A stretch of 36,940 nucleotides of DNA from CBDUEV01 sp965366365 (GTDB taxonomy: Bacteria; Actinomycetota; Acidimicrobiia; Spongiisociales; JAENVV01): positions 1 to 36,940 of the forward strand of contig CBDUEV010000026.1 of NCBI GenBank assembly GCA_965366365.1. Direction: 5' to 3'. A program made the translations under genes and the position numbers. Below, in pieces: positions 14,750 to 22,283 of this stretch (the first letter of the stretch is position 1; every line of letters starts with the position of its first letter). The notes beneath the pieces are model-generated. The model saw nothing but the letters and a program-made list of their open reading frames with translations, did no database searches and was not told the origin of the DNA.

Positions 14750-15646
14750 TCACGTCTCGGCTCGCGAGGCCAAGAACGCAGCTGCAAGCACAAGGATGGC
14801 TCCCATCATCGATGCGGCAGTCACCCGCTCGTTGAGGAAGGAGACCCCGAGGCCCAATGCCACCAGCGGGATGAGATAGGTGATGAACGAGGCTCGCGGT
14901 CCACCGACCCTACCTACGAGCGTAGCCATCAAAGCGAATGCGATACCCGTGCCGACCACGCCCAACACGACGGTCGCCACCATCGGACCGGCTGCCACAT
15001 CTGAATTCGCCCACCCGACGAGACCGAATGGTGTGGTCCACACGGTGGCGAAGGCCAACATGCGGCCCATGAGCGGCACGGACCCATACCGTCTCTGGAG
15101 TGGCCCGGCCAGGTTCGTGGCAAACCCGTAACAGACGGCCGCCAGCAACACCATGACAACCCCCACTACGGCGGTGCCGCCGCCGGAACTGGAGCTCACC
15201 GAGATGAGGACGATTCCAAGGAAGCCGATGCCAATACCCAGCCGCTGCGGGCCGCCGGAGCGTCGTCCGAACCAGAGTGCTGCGAAGAGACCGGTGAAGA
15301 AGGGGGTCGCACCGGTCAGGAGCCCGGTCACGGCGGAATTGATGTGTTCTTCGGCCAGTGGGTACAGGGTGAACGGAATGCCAACCCACACGACGGAGAG
15401 CAGCATCACTTGGAAGATGTCCGCTCGGGCGATTCGAACTCGGCTGGCGGGCAGCGCCGCTAGCGCCGCCGCTCCCAACGCCACCCTCGCCCAGGTGATC
15501 AACCCCGGGTGAAACGAGGCGAGGGAGATCTTGATCAACAGAAACGAAGATCCCCATATCGCCCCCACGACAGAGAACAGCCACACGTCGAGTGCCTCGA
15601 ACGCCTGCCGGTCGGATTGGATCGGGACTGTCATCACATCTGCCAC
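14750..15646 (-). CDS. EamA/DMT-family transporter
   Basis: The 298-residue integral membrane protein shows about ten hydrophobic helices in two EamA repeats. The first repeat has the typical WGSSFLLIKISL and FHPGLITWARV, the second has YGFATNLAGPLQRRYG and the final YLIPLVALGLGVSFLNERV. Family knowledge: DMT carriers export metabolites, often amino acids. A MocR regulator gene lies next to it on the same strand, and both regions share an 11-bp motif, so the carrier is probably controlled by that regulator. ATG 15646 is used; an ATG 4 codons in is also possible. Confidence 0.92.
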   Translation of the reverse strand: MADVMTVPIQSDRQAFEALDVWLFSVVGAIWGSSFLLIKISLASFHPGLITWARVALGAAALAALPASRVRIARADIFQVMLLSVVWVGIPFTLYPLAEEHINSAVTGLLTGATPFFTGLFAALWFGRRSGGPQRLGIGIGFLGIVLISVSSSSGGGTAVVGVVMVLLAAVCYGFATNLAGPLQRRYGSVPLMGRMLAFATVWTTPFGLVGWANSDVAAGPMVATVVLGVVGTGIAFALMATLVGRVGGPRASFITYLIPLVALGLGVSFLNERVTAASMMGAILVLAAAFLASRAET

Positions 15647-15701
15647 GTTGCGAAACTATCCGAGATGTGGCGTGGCCGATAGCCCCAAATCAGGCTTGAA
15701 A

Positions 15702-15712
15702 TACCAGACCAA
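15702..15712 (+). promoter_or_regulatory. Candidate MocR site upstream of the EamA transporter
   Basis: TACCAGACCAA, preceded by AA to give ATACCA, lies 56 nt before the transporter start. The identical 11-mer occurs in the opposite orientation at 17249-17259. ATACCA-type half sites are known for the MocR protein GabR. The intervening DNA also has a weaker related element, GATTTGGGGCTAT, on the minus strand. Confidence 0.5.
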
Positions 15713-15863
15713 AAGGGGTTGTGCACCGCAGCCCCTTGGAGTAGTGCCCCGAGCTCGGCGGGGCGACTCGCCACCGGACACAGCCTCCCGAGCCGACAGG
15801 CTGGGCGCACCAAGCCCGAGGGACCCGTGGCCCAGTTGAGACCTCGAGGCCGTCAAGTGACGG

Positions 15864-17273
15864 CTAGGTGAAAAGAACGGTCCGGGTGAGAGCGACAGCG
15901 TCTTCCAACCGGGCTCCACCAGTCAGCCCGAACCCCAACACGATCCCAGCGGAATCTGCCTGGAGCGAATACCGGCGGAAGCCCTCGATGGCTACGCCCA
16001 GCTCGCACAGCCGATCAACGATTTCGTCCTCCCTGTCCTCGACCAGGCGAGCGGCCACATGCAGCCCGGCGTTGGAGACAGAGGGGTACACGACGTCGCG
16101 TTCGGCCGCCTCCCCGAGTAGCCCCGAGAGAAGAGCGTGGCGGCTGTTGTAATCCTTGCGTGCCCGACGCAGGTGTCGATCGAGCCGGCCGTCGGCGACA
16201 AACCCGCGCAGGGTGAGCTGATCAGCGATGGGCGGTGCCCAATCGATCAACTGCCGTAGACGAAGGACCTCGTTTGCCAAAGCCTCGGGTACCACCGCAA
16301 ACCCGAGCCGAAGCGCGGGTGAGAGCATCTTGGAGAAGCTGGCGACGTACACCACCGGACCATTCGGGTCGAGCCGAAAGAGGGGCTCGAGTGGCCGGTC
16401 GACGTATCGGTACTCGGAGTCGTAGTCGTCTTCGATGACCACCATCTGGCGGCGTCGAGCCAATTCGAGCAGCGCCATTCGGCGCTCCATCGACATCGTC
16501 ACACCGGTCGGAAACTGATGGGAAGGTGTCACGTAGACGAGCCGAGCTTGGCGCGGGATGGCGTCGACCACGATGCCCTCATCGTCGACGGCGACCGGCG
16601 CGGGCCTCGCTCCGATCGACTCGAGGACTCTGACGAAGGGTCGGTAGCCCGGGTCTTCCACCGCCACAACATCGCCTGGGTTGGCACACACGCGAGCGAC
16701 GAGATACAACGCTTGCTGGGCGCCTGAGGTCACGACCAGTTGCCGGTAGCTCGCGCTTACGCCACGAGACCGGGCAATCCACCGTGCCAGAACCCGACGG
16801 AGCTCGGGCATGCCGGCCGGGTCGCCATAAGAACCCGGCGATTCGTCGAAAGCCCATCGGGCCGACCTCTTCCACTCTGCCAGGGGAAAGAGCTGAGGGT
16901 CTGGCATCCCAACACGCAAGTCGTAGTTCAACTGCCCTTCATCCGCAGTTCGAACTGGCTCCTCGTCAGTCGACGCCTGGCGGGGGCGCGCCTCGTCCGT
17001 GAACACTGTCGAGACGAAAGTCCCCCCTCCCTTATTGCCATCGAGATACCCCTCAGCCACCAAACGGCCGTATGCGGTGGTCACCGTGTGGCGAGAGACC
17101 CCAAGGGAGGCTGCGAGCTCTCTGGTTGGCGGAAGCCTATCGCCGGCCACCAGGCGTCCCTCAACGATGCCGCTTCTGACCTGCTCGTAGATCTGGTTGG
17201 TCAGACCTGTCTTGACGTCGAGGAAGATGTCCAAGGTGTCACCTCCGCTTGGTCTGGTAACAACGTCGTTCAT
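15864..17273 (-). CDS. MocR-family PLP-binding transcriptional regulator
   Basis: The 469-residue product joins a GntR-type winged helix (about residues 15-90; LPPTRELAASLGVSRHTVTT) to a class I aminotransferase-like domain (about 115-465). Hallmarks are TPSHQFPTGVTMS, EDDYDSEYRY and the PLP lysine Lys315 in ASFSKMLSPALRLGF. MocR proteins sense PLP-linked amines or amino acids and usually control a nearby transporter or PLP enzyme. Here the likely target is the EamA transporter on the same strand 217 bp away, plus itself. ATG 17273 fits the family start and the TAGACT box upstream. Confidence 0.93.
   Translation of the reverse strand: MNDVVTRPSGGDTLDIFLDVKTGLTNQIYEQVRSGIVEGRLVAGDRLPPTRELAASLGVSRHTVTTAYGRLVAEGYLDGNKGGGTFVSTVFTDEARPRQASTDEEPVRTADEGQLNYDLRVGMPDPQLFPLAEWKRSARWAFDESPGSYGDPAGMPELRRVLARWIARSRGVSASYRQLVVTSGAQQALYLVARVCANPGDVVAVEDPGYRPFVRVLESIGARPAPVAVDDEGIVVDAIPRQARLVYVTPSHQFPTGVTMSMERRMALLELARRRQMVVIEDDYDSEYRYVDRPLEPLFRLDPNGPVVYVASFSKMLSPALRLGFAVVPEALANEVLRLRQLIDWAPPIADQLTLRGFVADGRLDRHLRRARKDYNSRHALLSGLLGEAAERDVVYPSVSNAGLHVAARLVEDREDEIVDRLCELGVAIEGFRRYSLQADSAGIVLGFGLTGGARLEDAVALTRTVLFT
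17249..17259 (-). promoter_or_regulatory. Second copy of the candidate MocR site
   Basis: TACCAGACCAA on the minus strand lies in codons 5-9 of the MocR gene itself, identical to the element at 15702-15712. Its place just after the start fits autorepression, though it could be a chance match. Confidence 0.4.
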
Positions 17274-17297
17274 GCGGATTGCGACCAGTCCGAGCAG

Positions 17298-17303
17298 AGT
17301 CTA
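17298..17303 (-). promoter_or_regulatory. Candidate -10 box of the MocR gene
   Basis: TAGACT on the minus strand is 24 nt upstream of the MocR ATG, giving a short leader. The -35 region (TGCCAC at 17 nt) is poor. Confidence 0.35.
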
Positions 17304-17406
17304 GGGAACCCATCGTCTCCGTGGCAGCCGAGGTGCGTTCTTGGCGCCTCGACCCGGGCTACGTCCCTACGCTTGCGCGTACGCGTTCGGTGGAGGCAGC
17401 GACATC

Positions 17407-17973
17407 GTGGTGGAGACGGACAGGCTCATCATTCGAAGGTTCGCGCCCGGCGATCTCGACTCCCTGGTCTCCCTCGACAGCGACCCCGAGGTGATGCACT
17501 TCATCAACAACGGGGCGCCGGTGGACCGGGACGAGGTGGCGCAGGCGCTCGAGGCTTGGATCCAGTCGTTTGAGCGTTCCGCAGGTCTCGGGTTCTTTGC
17601 AGCCGACCTGAAATCGACAGGGGCGTTCGTGGGCTGGTTTCACCTCCGTCCGAAGGGACCGGACGATCCGGACCCCGAGCTCGGCTACCGGCTCATCCGG
17701 TCCGTGTGGGGCCAGGGTCTGGCCGCGGAAGGTTCGCGAGCCTTGATCGATTGGGCGTTCGAGAGGCTCGGCGTCGAACGGATCACCGCCGAAACGATGG
17801 CCGTCCATCGTGCCTCGCGGCGGGTGATGGAGAAAGCCGGTCTGCGCTACCTCCGGTCATTCCATGCCGACTGGCCGGTCCGGATCCCCGGCGACGAGCA
17901 CGGTGATGTGGAGTACGAGATCACTCGTGCGCAATGGCTGGAGGACCGCTCCGCCGACCCGGCTCGACGCTGA
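17407..17973 (+). CDS. GNAT-family N-acetyltransferase (RimJ/RimL-like)
   Basis: The 188-residue product begins VVETDRLIIRRFAPGDLDSL, the classic start of RimJ/RimL-like ribosomal-protein or small-molecule acetyltransferases. It continues with GWFHLRPKGPDDPDPELGYR, the acetyl-CoA loop VWGQGLAAEG and ITAETMAVHRASRRVMEKAG. GTG 17407 is used because GGAGG lies 10 nt upstream and the conserved region begins there; the longer open frame does not look coding. It is divergent from the MocR gene. The acceptor is unknown. Confidence 0.9.
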   Translation: MVETDRLIIRRFAPGDLDSLVSLDSDPEVMHFINNGAPVDRDEVAQALEAWIQSFERSAGLGFFAADLKSTGAFVGWFHLRPKGPDDPDPELGYRLIRSVWGQGLAAEGSRALIDWAFERLGVERITAETMAVHRASRRVMEKAGLRYLRSFHADWPVRIPGDEHGDVEYEITRAQWLEDRSADPARR

Positions 17974-18004
17974 TCGATGCCGTGGACCGTGGCCGAGATC
18001 TCGT

Positions 18005-18367
18005 CTACTTCTTCGTGGGCTTCGGTTCGAGAGTGCCGATCCAGTCGTGACTTCGGTCGAACCACGATCGGAGCGTTTCGGTGTCGTCCAGCAGATCGCC
18101 GGGAATCGACACGTACCCCCTCATGACGCTCCCGTACTGGATCACGGGGCCGCTCTCGAACGAGGCCAAGAACTCCTCGCGATCCTCGTCGGACAATCGC
18201 AGGGCCATGACGCCCTTCTGCGTCAGGAAGCTGAACATGTGACCGTTGCGAGATGTGTAAGGGTTCTTGGCCCCCTTCACCACCGTGTCTCCGCCGCTGG
18301 CGTCGACCGCGGCGGTGTAGCGCTCGAGTGCTTCTCGTGGACCTCGATAATCGGAGCCTCCGGGCAA
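18005..18367 (-). CDS. Conserved hypothetical protein (TTG start)
   Basis: The 120-residue product contains NPYTSRNGHMFSFLTQKGVM, LRLSDEDREEFL, YGSVMRGYVSIPGDLL and ends SLKPK-like in TLEPKPTKK. I recognise this as a widespread small family of unknown function, distantly like TfoX/YjbR-type domains; no catalytic residues can be named. The open frame extends upstream without ATG or GTG into the dps gene. TTG 18367 follows GGAGG at 5 nt and fits the family N-terminus, so it is the likely start. It is 94 nt downstream of dps on the same strand. Confidence 0.75.
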   Translation of the reverse strand: MPGGSDYRGPREALERYTAAVDASGGDTVVKGAKNPYTSRNGHMFSFLTQKGVMALRLSDEDREEFLASFESGPVIQYGSVMRGYVSIPGDLLDDTETLRSWFDRSHDWIGTLEPKPTKK

Positions 18368-18461
18368 CTTGACCTCCAGGTCGACCTTTGAACCGAGGGT
18401 AGCAACCGGCCGAGTTCCCGTCCTGGCGCGCCAGAAGTGCCTGACCTCCGCCCGGGCCGGC

Positions 18462-18938
18462 TCAGGCGGCGGTAGCTCGAAGCATCCAGGCTGTTTTTTC
18501 GTGAATGTCGATCCGCTGGGTGGCGAGATCGGCGGTGGCCAGGTCACTCGCCGCTTCGGCGGTTTTGGCCACCTCGCGAGCTGTTCGGATCAAGGTCTCG
18601 TGGCCGTCGATGAGATGGCGCACCATCTCCATGGCGTCGGTGGCGCCACCTTCGGTGTCGACCGAAGCGAGGCGAGCGAACTCGCCGTAGCTGGCGGGGG
18701 CAGGGACACCCAGCGCCCGGATGCGTTCAGCGAGAACGTCGACCGCGTCAGCGAGCTCGATGTACTGCTCCTCGAACATGAGGTGGAGCGAGCGGAACAT
18801 CGGCCCCGTCACGTTCCAGTGGTAACCGTGCGTCTTCAGGTAGAGGGTGTAGCTGTCCGCCAGCAGACGAGAGAGGCCCTCCGCAATCTCCTTCCGGGCG
18901 GTGTCGTCGATCCCGGTGTTGAGTCCTGTCTCCATCAT
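18462..18938 (-). CDS. dps: Dps/ferritin-like DNA-protection protein
   Basis: The 158-residue protein is a Dps family ferritin-fold member that would oxidise and store iron with peroxide as oxidant, protecting DNA. The ferroxidase residues are in KTHGYHWNVTGPMFRSLHLM and FEEQYIELADAVDVLAERI (His, His, Asp/Glu pattern), followed by ALGVPAP. The N-terminal tail is short and not strongly basic, so DNA binding is uncertain. ATG 18938 follows AAGGAG. The small gene at 18005 is its likely downstream neighbour on the transcript. Confidence 0.93.
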   Translation of the reverse strand: MMETGLNTGIDDTARKEIAEGLSRLLADSYTLYLKTHGYHWNVTGPMFRSLHLMFEEQYIELADAVDVLAERIRALGVPAPASYGEFARLASVDTEGGATDAMEMVRHLIDGHETLIRTAREVAKTAEAASDLATADLATQRIDIHEKTAWMLRATAA

Positions 18939-19019
18939 GGTCTCCTTCTCTGCGAGGCACCCATTCTATGGGCCGCCCGGCCAGAAGAAGAACCCGTCAG
19001 GTCCGTGCGGGCCTTCGCC

Positions 19020-19319
19020 TCAGGGTTGCAGCCATCGCGCCACTCCGAAGATGATGCCGAAGGTGGCGAGAGCGATGACCGAACCAGCTATCCCTCCCTT
19101 CCTGAAACCAGGGAGGCGCACGCTCCCGTAGGCGATCCAGCCCAGCATGCCAACCAGGGCCGCCAGGAACGCCCAAGGAAAGACCGCCTCGGGATCGGGC
19201 GTGAAGGTGCTGACGACCCCGGCGACGAGCCACGGCGCGATCATCAGTCCGAGACCGGAGAGCCAGCCCCAGATTCGTCCCGGCTGCGTGGATGGGGTGG
19301 TCGAGTGGAGCTTGGTCAT
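19020..19319 (-). CDS. Small membrane protein
   Basis: The 99-residue product has a polar Thr/Ser-rich N-terminus and three hydrophobic helices (WLSGLGLMIAPWLVAGVVST, then FPWAFLAALVGMLGWIAYG, then SVIALATFGIIFGVARWL), so it is an inner-membrane protein. I do not recognise the family. ATG 19319 begins the plausible protein; the frame upstream is Arg-rich and unlikely. It precedes dps on the same strand by 81 nt. Confidence 0.65.
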   Translation of the reverse strand: MTKLHSTTPSTQPGRIWGWLSGLGLMIAPWLVAGVVSTFTPDPEAVFPWAFLAALVGMLGWIAYGSVRLPGFRKGGIAGSVIALATFGIIFGVARWLQP

Positions 19320-19632
19320 GCTCTCATCGTCCGGCGCGCTCCGCCTTCGGCCCAGGGTCGAACGACTCAGCATGTGCCGCCGGCCATCGGTGGTGGTGGG
19401 GTCGACCCTGAGCATGCCGGGGCGATCGGTTGACCACCTCGTGGTGGGTTTGGTACCTTGGCGAGTGGCGGCTTGTCACGCCAGACCTTCGCTTCGGCGC
19501 CCGCGCAGCCGACCCTGGAAGGCAAAGGGGACCCCGAGTGCCCGGCAAGGGTCAGACCTGGTGACGTGTCCCGCACACGTCGATTCGCGTGGGGTGTCGA
19601 CTGGCCTCGTGAGGACACAGAAAGGGACTGAC
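19320..19632. other. Long intergenic region with promoter of the DUF4287 gene
   Basis: This 313-bp divergent region separates the small membrane protein and the DUF4287 protein. It holds the promoter at 19430-19459 with a small inverted repeat, and about 165 nt that may be leader. The leader is open in frame with the downstream gene but has Arg/Pro/Ser-rich codons unlike a real domain. I see no known riboswitch. Confidence 0.5.
19430..19459 (+). promoter_or_regulatory. Candidate promoter with inverted repeat in its spacer
   Basis: TTGACC (19430-19435) and TACCTT (19454-19459) are 18 nt apart. ACCAC-CTC-GTGGT (19433-19445), a perfect 5+3+5 inverted repeat, overlaps the -35 and spacer and could be an operator. 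Confidence 0.5.
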
Positions 19633-20286
19633 ATGACACGGCAGGAATCCTTCAAACGCCGGATCAGAGCGCGGATGGAGAAGACGGGTGAGCGGTATGT
19701 GGCCGCCCGCCGCGCCCTTCTCGAGAAGGCGGAGCACGACCGCCGGCGCGCCTGGGTGGCCGAGCCCGAGACCAGTGACGAGTCTGTCCGGGCGGCCACC
19801 GGGAACGGCTGGGACGACTGGTGCGACATCATCGACGCCTGGCCCGGCAACGCCGATGGACACACGGCTATCGCCGCCTACCTGACGGATGATCACGGGG
19901 TGGATGGGTGGTGGGCGCAATCGGTGACCGTCGGATACGAGCGAATCACGGGGCGCCGTCTGCCCTACCAGCGTCCCGACGGCACCTTCACCGCCGGCAA
20001 GTCGCGAACGCTGCGCGTCGACGCCGGTGTCCTGCGGAGCCTCCTGCTCGACGACCATGACCGTGCCGAGCTCTTCCCGGGTGTGCCGACCGACCTCCGC
20101 TCGCGGCCGGATTCGAAGGTGGTTCGCCTGGCTGTGCAGCCAGGGACGGTGCTGATCGCCCTCGATCCCACCGTCGACGGGCGGACGAAAGTGTCAATCG
20201 CCCACGAGAAACTCCCTTCGTCCGCGAGTGCCGACGAGTGGCGGTTCTACTGGGGCGAGTGGCTCGAAGCCATCGACGGCGACTGA
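19633..20286 (+). CDS. DUF4287-domain protein with SRPBCC-like C-terminus
   Basis: The 217-residue product starts with a helical N-terminus (QESFKRRIRARMEKTGERYV), then the DUF4287 signature NGWDDWCDIIDAWPGNADGH and GWWAQSVTVGYERITGRR, then from about residue 115 a strand-rich part resembling a SRPBCC domain, ending WRFYWGEWLEAI. The family is common in actinobacteria and of unknown function. ATG 19633 has AAAGGG at 6 nt. An alternative GTG at 19466 would be leaderless behind TACCTT but adds 55 residues that do not look coding. Confidence 0.8.
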   Translation: MTRQESFKRRIRARMEKTGERYVAARRALLEKAEHDRRRAWVAEPETSDESVRAATGNGWDDWCDIIDAWPGNADGHTAIAAYLTDDHGVDGWWAQSVTVGYERITGRRLPYQRPDGTFTAGKSRTLRVDAGVLRSLLLDDHDRAELFPGVPTDLRSRPDSKVVRLAVQPGTVLIALDPTVDGRTKVSIAHEKLPSSASADEWRFYWGEWLEAIDGD

Positions 20287-20353
20287 CCGGAACCCGGCCG
20301 TCCCCGTCCCGTGGTGGTTTTCGGAGTGGTGAGCCGTCTGACACACTGTGGCG

Positions 20354-20539
20354 ATGCAGACTGGAGACGTGATCCGCGCCGACCGACCGGGCGACGCCGG
20401 CGCCTTGTGCGAGGTCTTCGGACCGTTCGTCCGCGGGGGCGTCGGCCACGAGTTCGACCAGCGGCGCGACGAAGGTGTCCGGGAGCTTCGGATGGACGGC
20501 CAACGGTCCTGGATCGAGCTTCCCGAAAGCTTGATCTGA
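20354..20539 (+). CDS. Small hypothetical protein upstream of the HAD phosphatase
   Basis: A 61-residue ORF (QTGDVIRADRPGDAGALCEV and onward, ending WIELPESLI) with strongly G/C-rich third codon positions, as in its neighbours, ends 2 nt before the HAD gene start. A CACACT box lies 6 nt before the ATG. I recognise no family. The codon bias argues for a real gene or a remnant; a chance open frame cannot be excluded. Confidence 0.4.
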   Translation: MQTGDVIRADRPGDAGALCEVFGPFVRGGVGHEFDQRRDEGVRELRMDGQRSWIELPESLI

Positions 20540-20541
20540 CC

Positions 20542-21231
20542 ATGTCGGCAACGGGATACTCCACGGTGCTTCTCGATCTGGATCACACCCTGTTCGATTC
20601 GGACGCCTCCGAGAACGCTGCGTTCGAGGTAACGATGGCGGCATTCGGGGCATCAGACCCTGGGCGCCATCGCGAGGCGTACGACCGGATCAACCGCTCG
20701 CTGTGGAGAAGAGTCGAAGCGGGTGAAGTCGGCCCAGACTACGTCAAGCTCGCTCGCTTCGACCAGTTGGTAGCGACCCTCGCTCTGGACGCGGACCCGG
20801 CGGCCATGGCAGAGACCTTCGCCGAGGCTCTGGGTGCCCACGGGGACCTCTACCCCGGCGCAGTCGAGGTTCTCGAACAGTTGGCCCAAGTGGCGTCTCT
20901 CGCTCTGGTCACGAATGGGTTGAGCGAGGTGCAGCGGGCCCGCATCGAGCGCCATCGCCTGGACGACCTGTTTGACGCCATCGTCATCTCGGCGGAAGTC
21001 GGCCACTCGAAACCCGGCCGGGAGATCTTCGATCTCACGTTTGAGCGCCTCGGGCAGCCCTCCCGCCGATCTGCTCTGATGGTCGGCGACAGCCTCTCCT
21101 CCGATATCCGTGGCGGCACGGCTTACGGTATCGACACCTGTTGGTACAACCCGCACGGCAGGCCGGCCGGGTCAGCCGACCGATTCACGCACCAGATCTC
21201 CAGGCTCGAGCAGCTCCCAACACTGGTGTGA
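20542..21231 (+). CDS. HAD-family phosphatase (YjjG-like)
   Basis: The 229-residue product is a haloacid-dehalogenase-type hydrolase: motif I DLDHTLFDSD (Asp12 nucleophile, Asp14), a helical cap, motif II LVTNG, motif III Lys in GHSKPGREIF, motif IV VGDSLSSDIRGG. The order and the LVTNGL..VQRARIER segment fit the YjjG type that dephosphorylates nucleotides, including non-canonical pyrimidines. The gene's stop is 9 nt from the facing FNT gene. The ribosome binding site is weak, so translation may be coupled to the small upstream ORF. Confidence 0.88.
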   Translation: MSATGYSTVLLDLDHTLFDSDASENAAFEVTMAAFGASDPGRHREAYDRINRSLWRRVEAGEVGPDYVKLARFDQLVATLALDADPAAMAETFAEALGAHGDLYPGAVEVLEQLAQVASLALVTNGLSEVQRARIERHRLDDLFDAIVISAEVGHSKPGREIFDLTFERLGQPSRRSALMVGDSLSSDIRGGTAYGIDTCWYNPHGRPAGSADRFTHQISRLEQLPTLV

Positions 21232-21240
21232 GGCAGCAGA

Positions 21241-22059
21241 TCAGGACGAACCGGCTTCGTGGGTCTCGCCTCGCAAGTAGGCCAGCCAGTAGACACCGGC
21301 CACCAGCAGCGAGCCCCCGACGATGTTGCCGAGGGTGACGGCGACCAAGTTGGTCATGGACCCGATGATCAGGCTCGAGTCGGCGAAACCGTTCAGAACG
21401 ATCCCGTACGGCAGGAAGAACATGTTGGCGATCGAATGCTCGAACCCGATGGCGACGAAGGCGGTGATAGGGAAAACGATGGCGAGCACTTTGTCGGTGA
21501 CGCTCCGGCCCGCCAGAGCCAACCACACCGCCAGGCAGACGAGTGCGTTGCAGAGAATCCCCAGTACGAAAGCCTCCGGCGCTCCCAGGGCGGCCTTCGC
21601 CTCGGCAATGGCCAGCGCCTGGGCGCCCACTCCACCGTCGGCAAAGGAACCGAGATCGGCGGCCCAGGCCAGCACGACGGTGCCGACCGCACCTACTGCA
21701 TTCCCCACGTAGACGACGATCCAGTTCCGGATCAACTCGCGGGTCGTCACCATGCGCGACGCCCACGCCATGGCGACCAGGTTGTTGCCGGTGAACAGTT
21801 CTGCCCCGCCGATGACCACCAGGATCAGGCCGAGGCTGAAGGCCACGCCCCCGAGGAGGCGGGTCAGGCCGTAGGAATCCGGCGGGTCCGTGACGACCAC
21901 TGTGAAGAAGATGGCGCCCAACGCAATGAACGCACCTGCCAAGCCTGCCAGGACGAACATGGTCAAGCCATCCATGCGGGCCTTGCCGACCCCTACGTCC
22001 CGCACACGTTGCGCGATCTCGGGAGGGGCGTACGCCTCGCCGCCCGGAGGCGGGATCAC
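21241..22059 (-). CDS. Formate/nitrite transporter (FNT) family channel
   Basis: The 272-residue protein has six hydrophobic helices with FNT signatures: AGAFIALGAIFFTVV, GGAELFTGNNLV, VVYVGNAVGAVGTV, GILCNALVCLAVW and GFEHSIANMFFLPYG, where the His is the conserved central pore residue. It would carry a small monovalent anion such as formate, nitrite or hydrosulfide across the membrane. The open frame extends well upstream, but GTG 22059 follows GGAG at 5 nt and fits the family start. Confidence 0.92.
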   Translation of the reverse strand: MIPPPGGEAYAPPEIAQRVRDVGVGKARMDGLTMFVLAGLAGAFIALGAIFFTVVVTDPPDSYGLTRLLGGVAFSLGLILVVIGGAELFTGNNLVAMAWASRMVTTRELIRNWIVVYVGNAVGAVGTVVLAWAADLGSFADGGVGAQALAIAEAKAALGAPEAFVLGILCNALVCLAVWLALAGRSVTDKVLAIVFPITAFVAIGFEHSIANMFFLPYGIVLNGFADSSLIIGSMTNLVAVTLGNIVGGSLLVAGVYWLAYLRGETHEAGSS

Positions 22060-22147
22060 TGCATCTCCGTCACGGCCGTGAACGCGTCCGCGTTTGCCTG
22101 TACTGCACCTGCCAATCGAGCTCCTGCCGTCAAGGGGGAAGGGTACC

Positions 22148-22166
22148 GTCCGGGATGCTCCCGGAC
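22148..22166. promoter_or_regulatory. Perfect inverted repeat in the FNT/YgjV divergent region
   Basis: GTCCGGG-ATGCT-CCCGGAC has 7-bp perfect arms and a 5-nt centre. It lies in the 224-bp gap between divergent genes, where it could be a regulator site or a leader hairpin of the FNT mRNA. Confidence 0.4.
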
Positions 22167-22270
22167 GCCGATTCGCCACGGGGATCCCACCTCGGGCACG
22201 TCGCTGGTCCCTTCCGGCGGGTTGAGACTCTCCGCCCGCATGGACCAGCGGGCCGCAGGCCACGGGCCGG

Positions 22271-22276
22271 TACCAT
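22271..22276 (+). promoter_or_regulatory. Candidate -10 box, leaderless start of the YgjV-like gene
   Basis: TACCAT ends 7 nt before ATG 22284, with no Shine-Dalgarno sequence. An in-frame ATG at 22275 overlaps the box and is less likely. Confidence 0.4.
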
Positions 22277-22283
22277 GCCTGGC

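Noticed and set aside
17376..17385. Self-complementary CGCGTACGCG before the GNAT gene
   Set aside because: Ten-base CG-rich palindromes are expected by chance in DNA of this composition.
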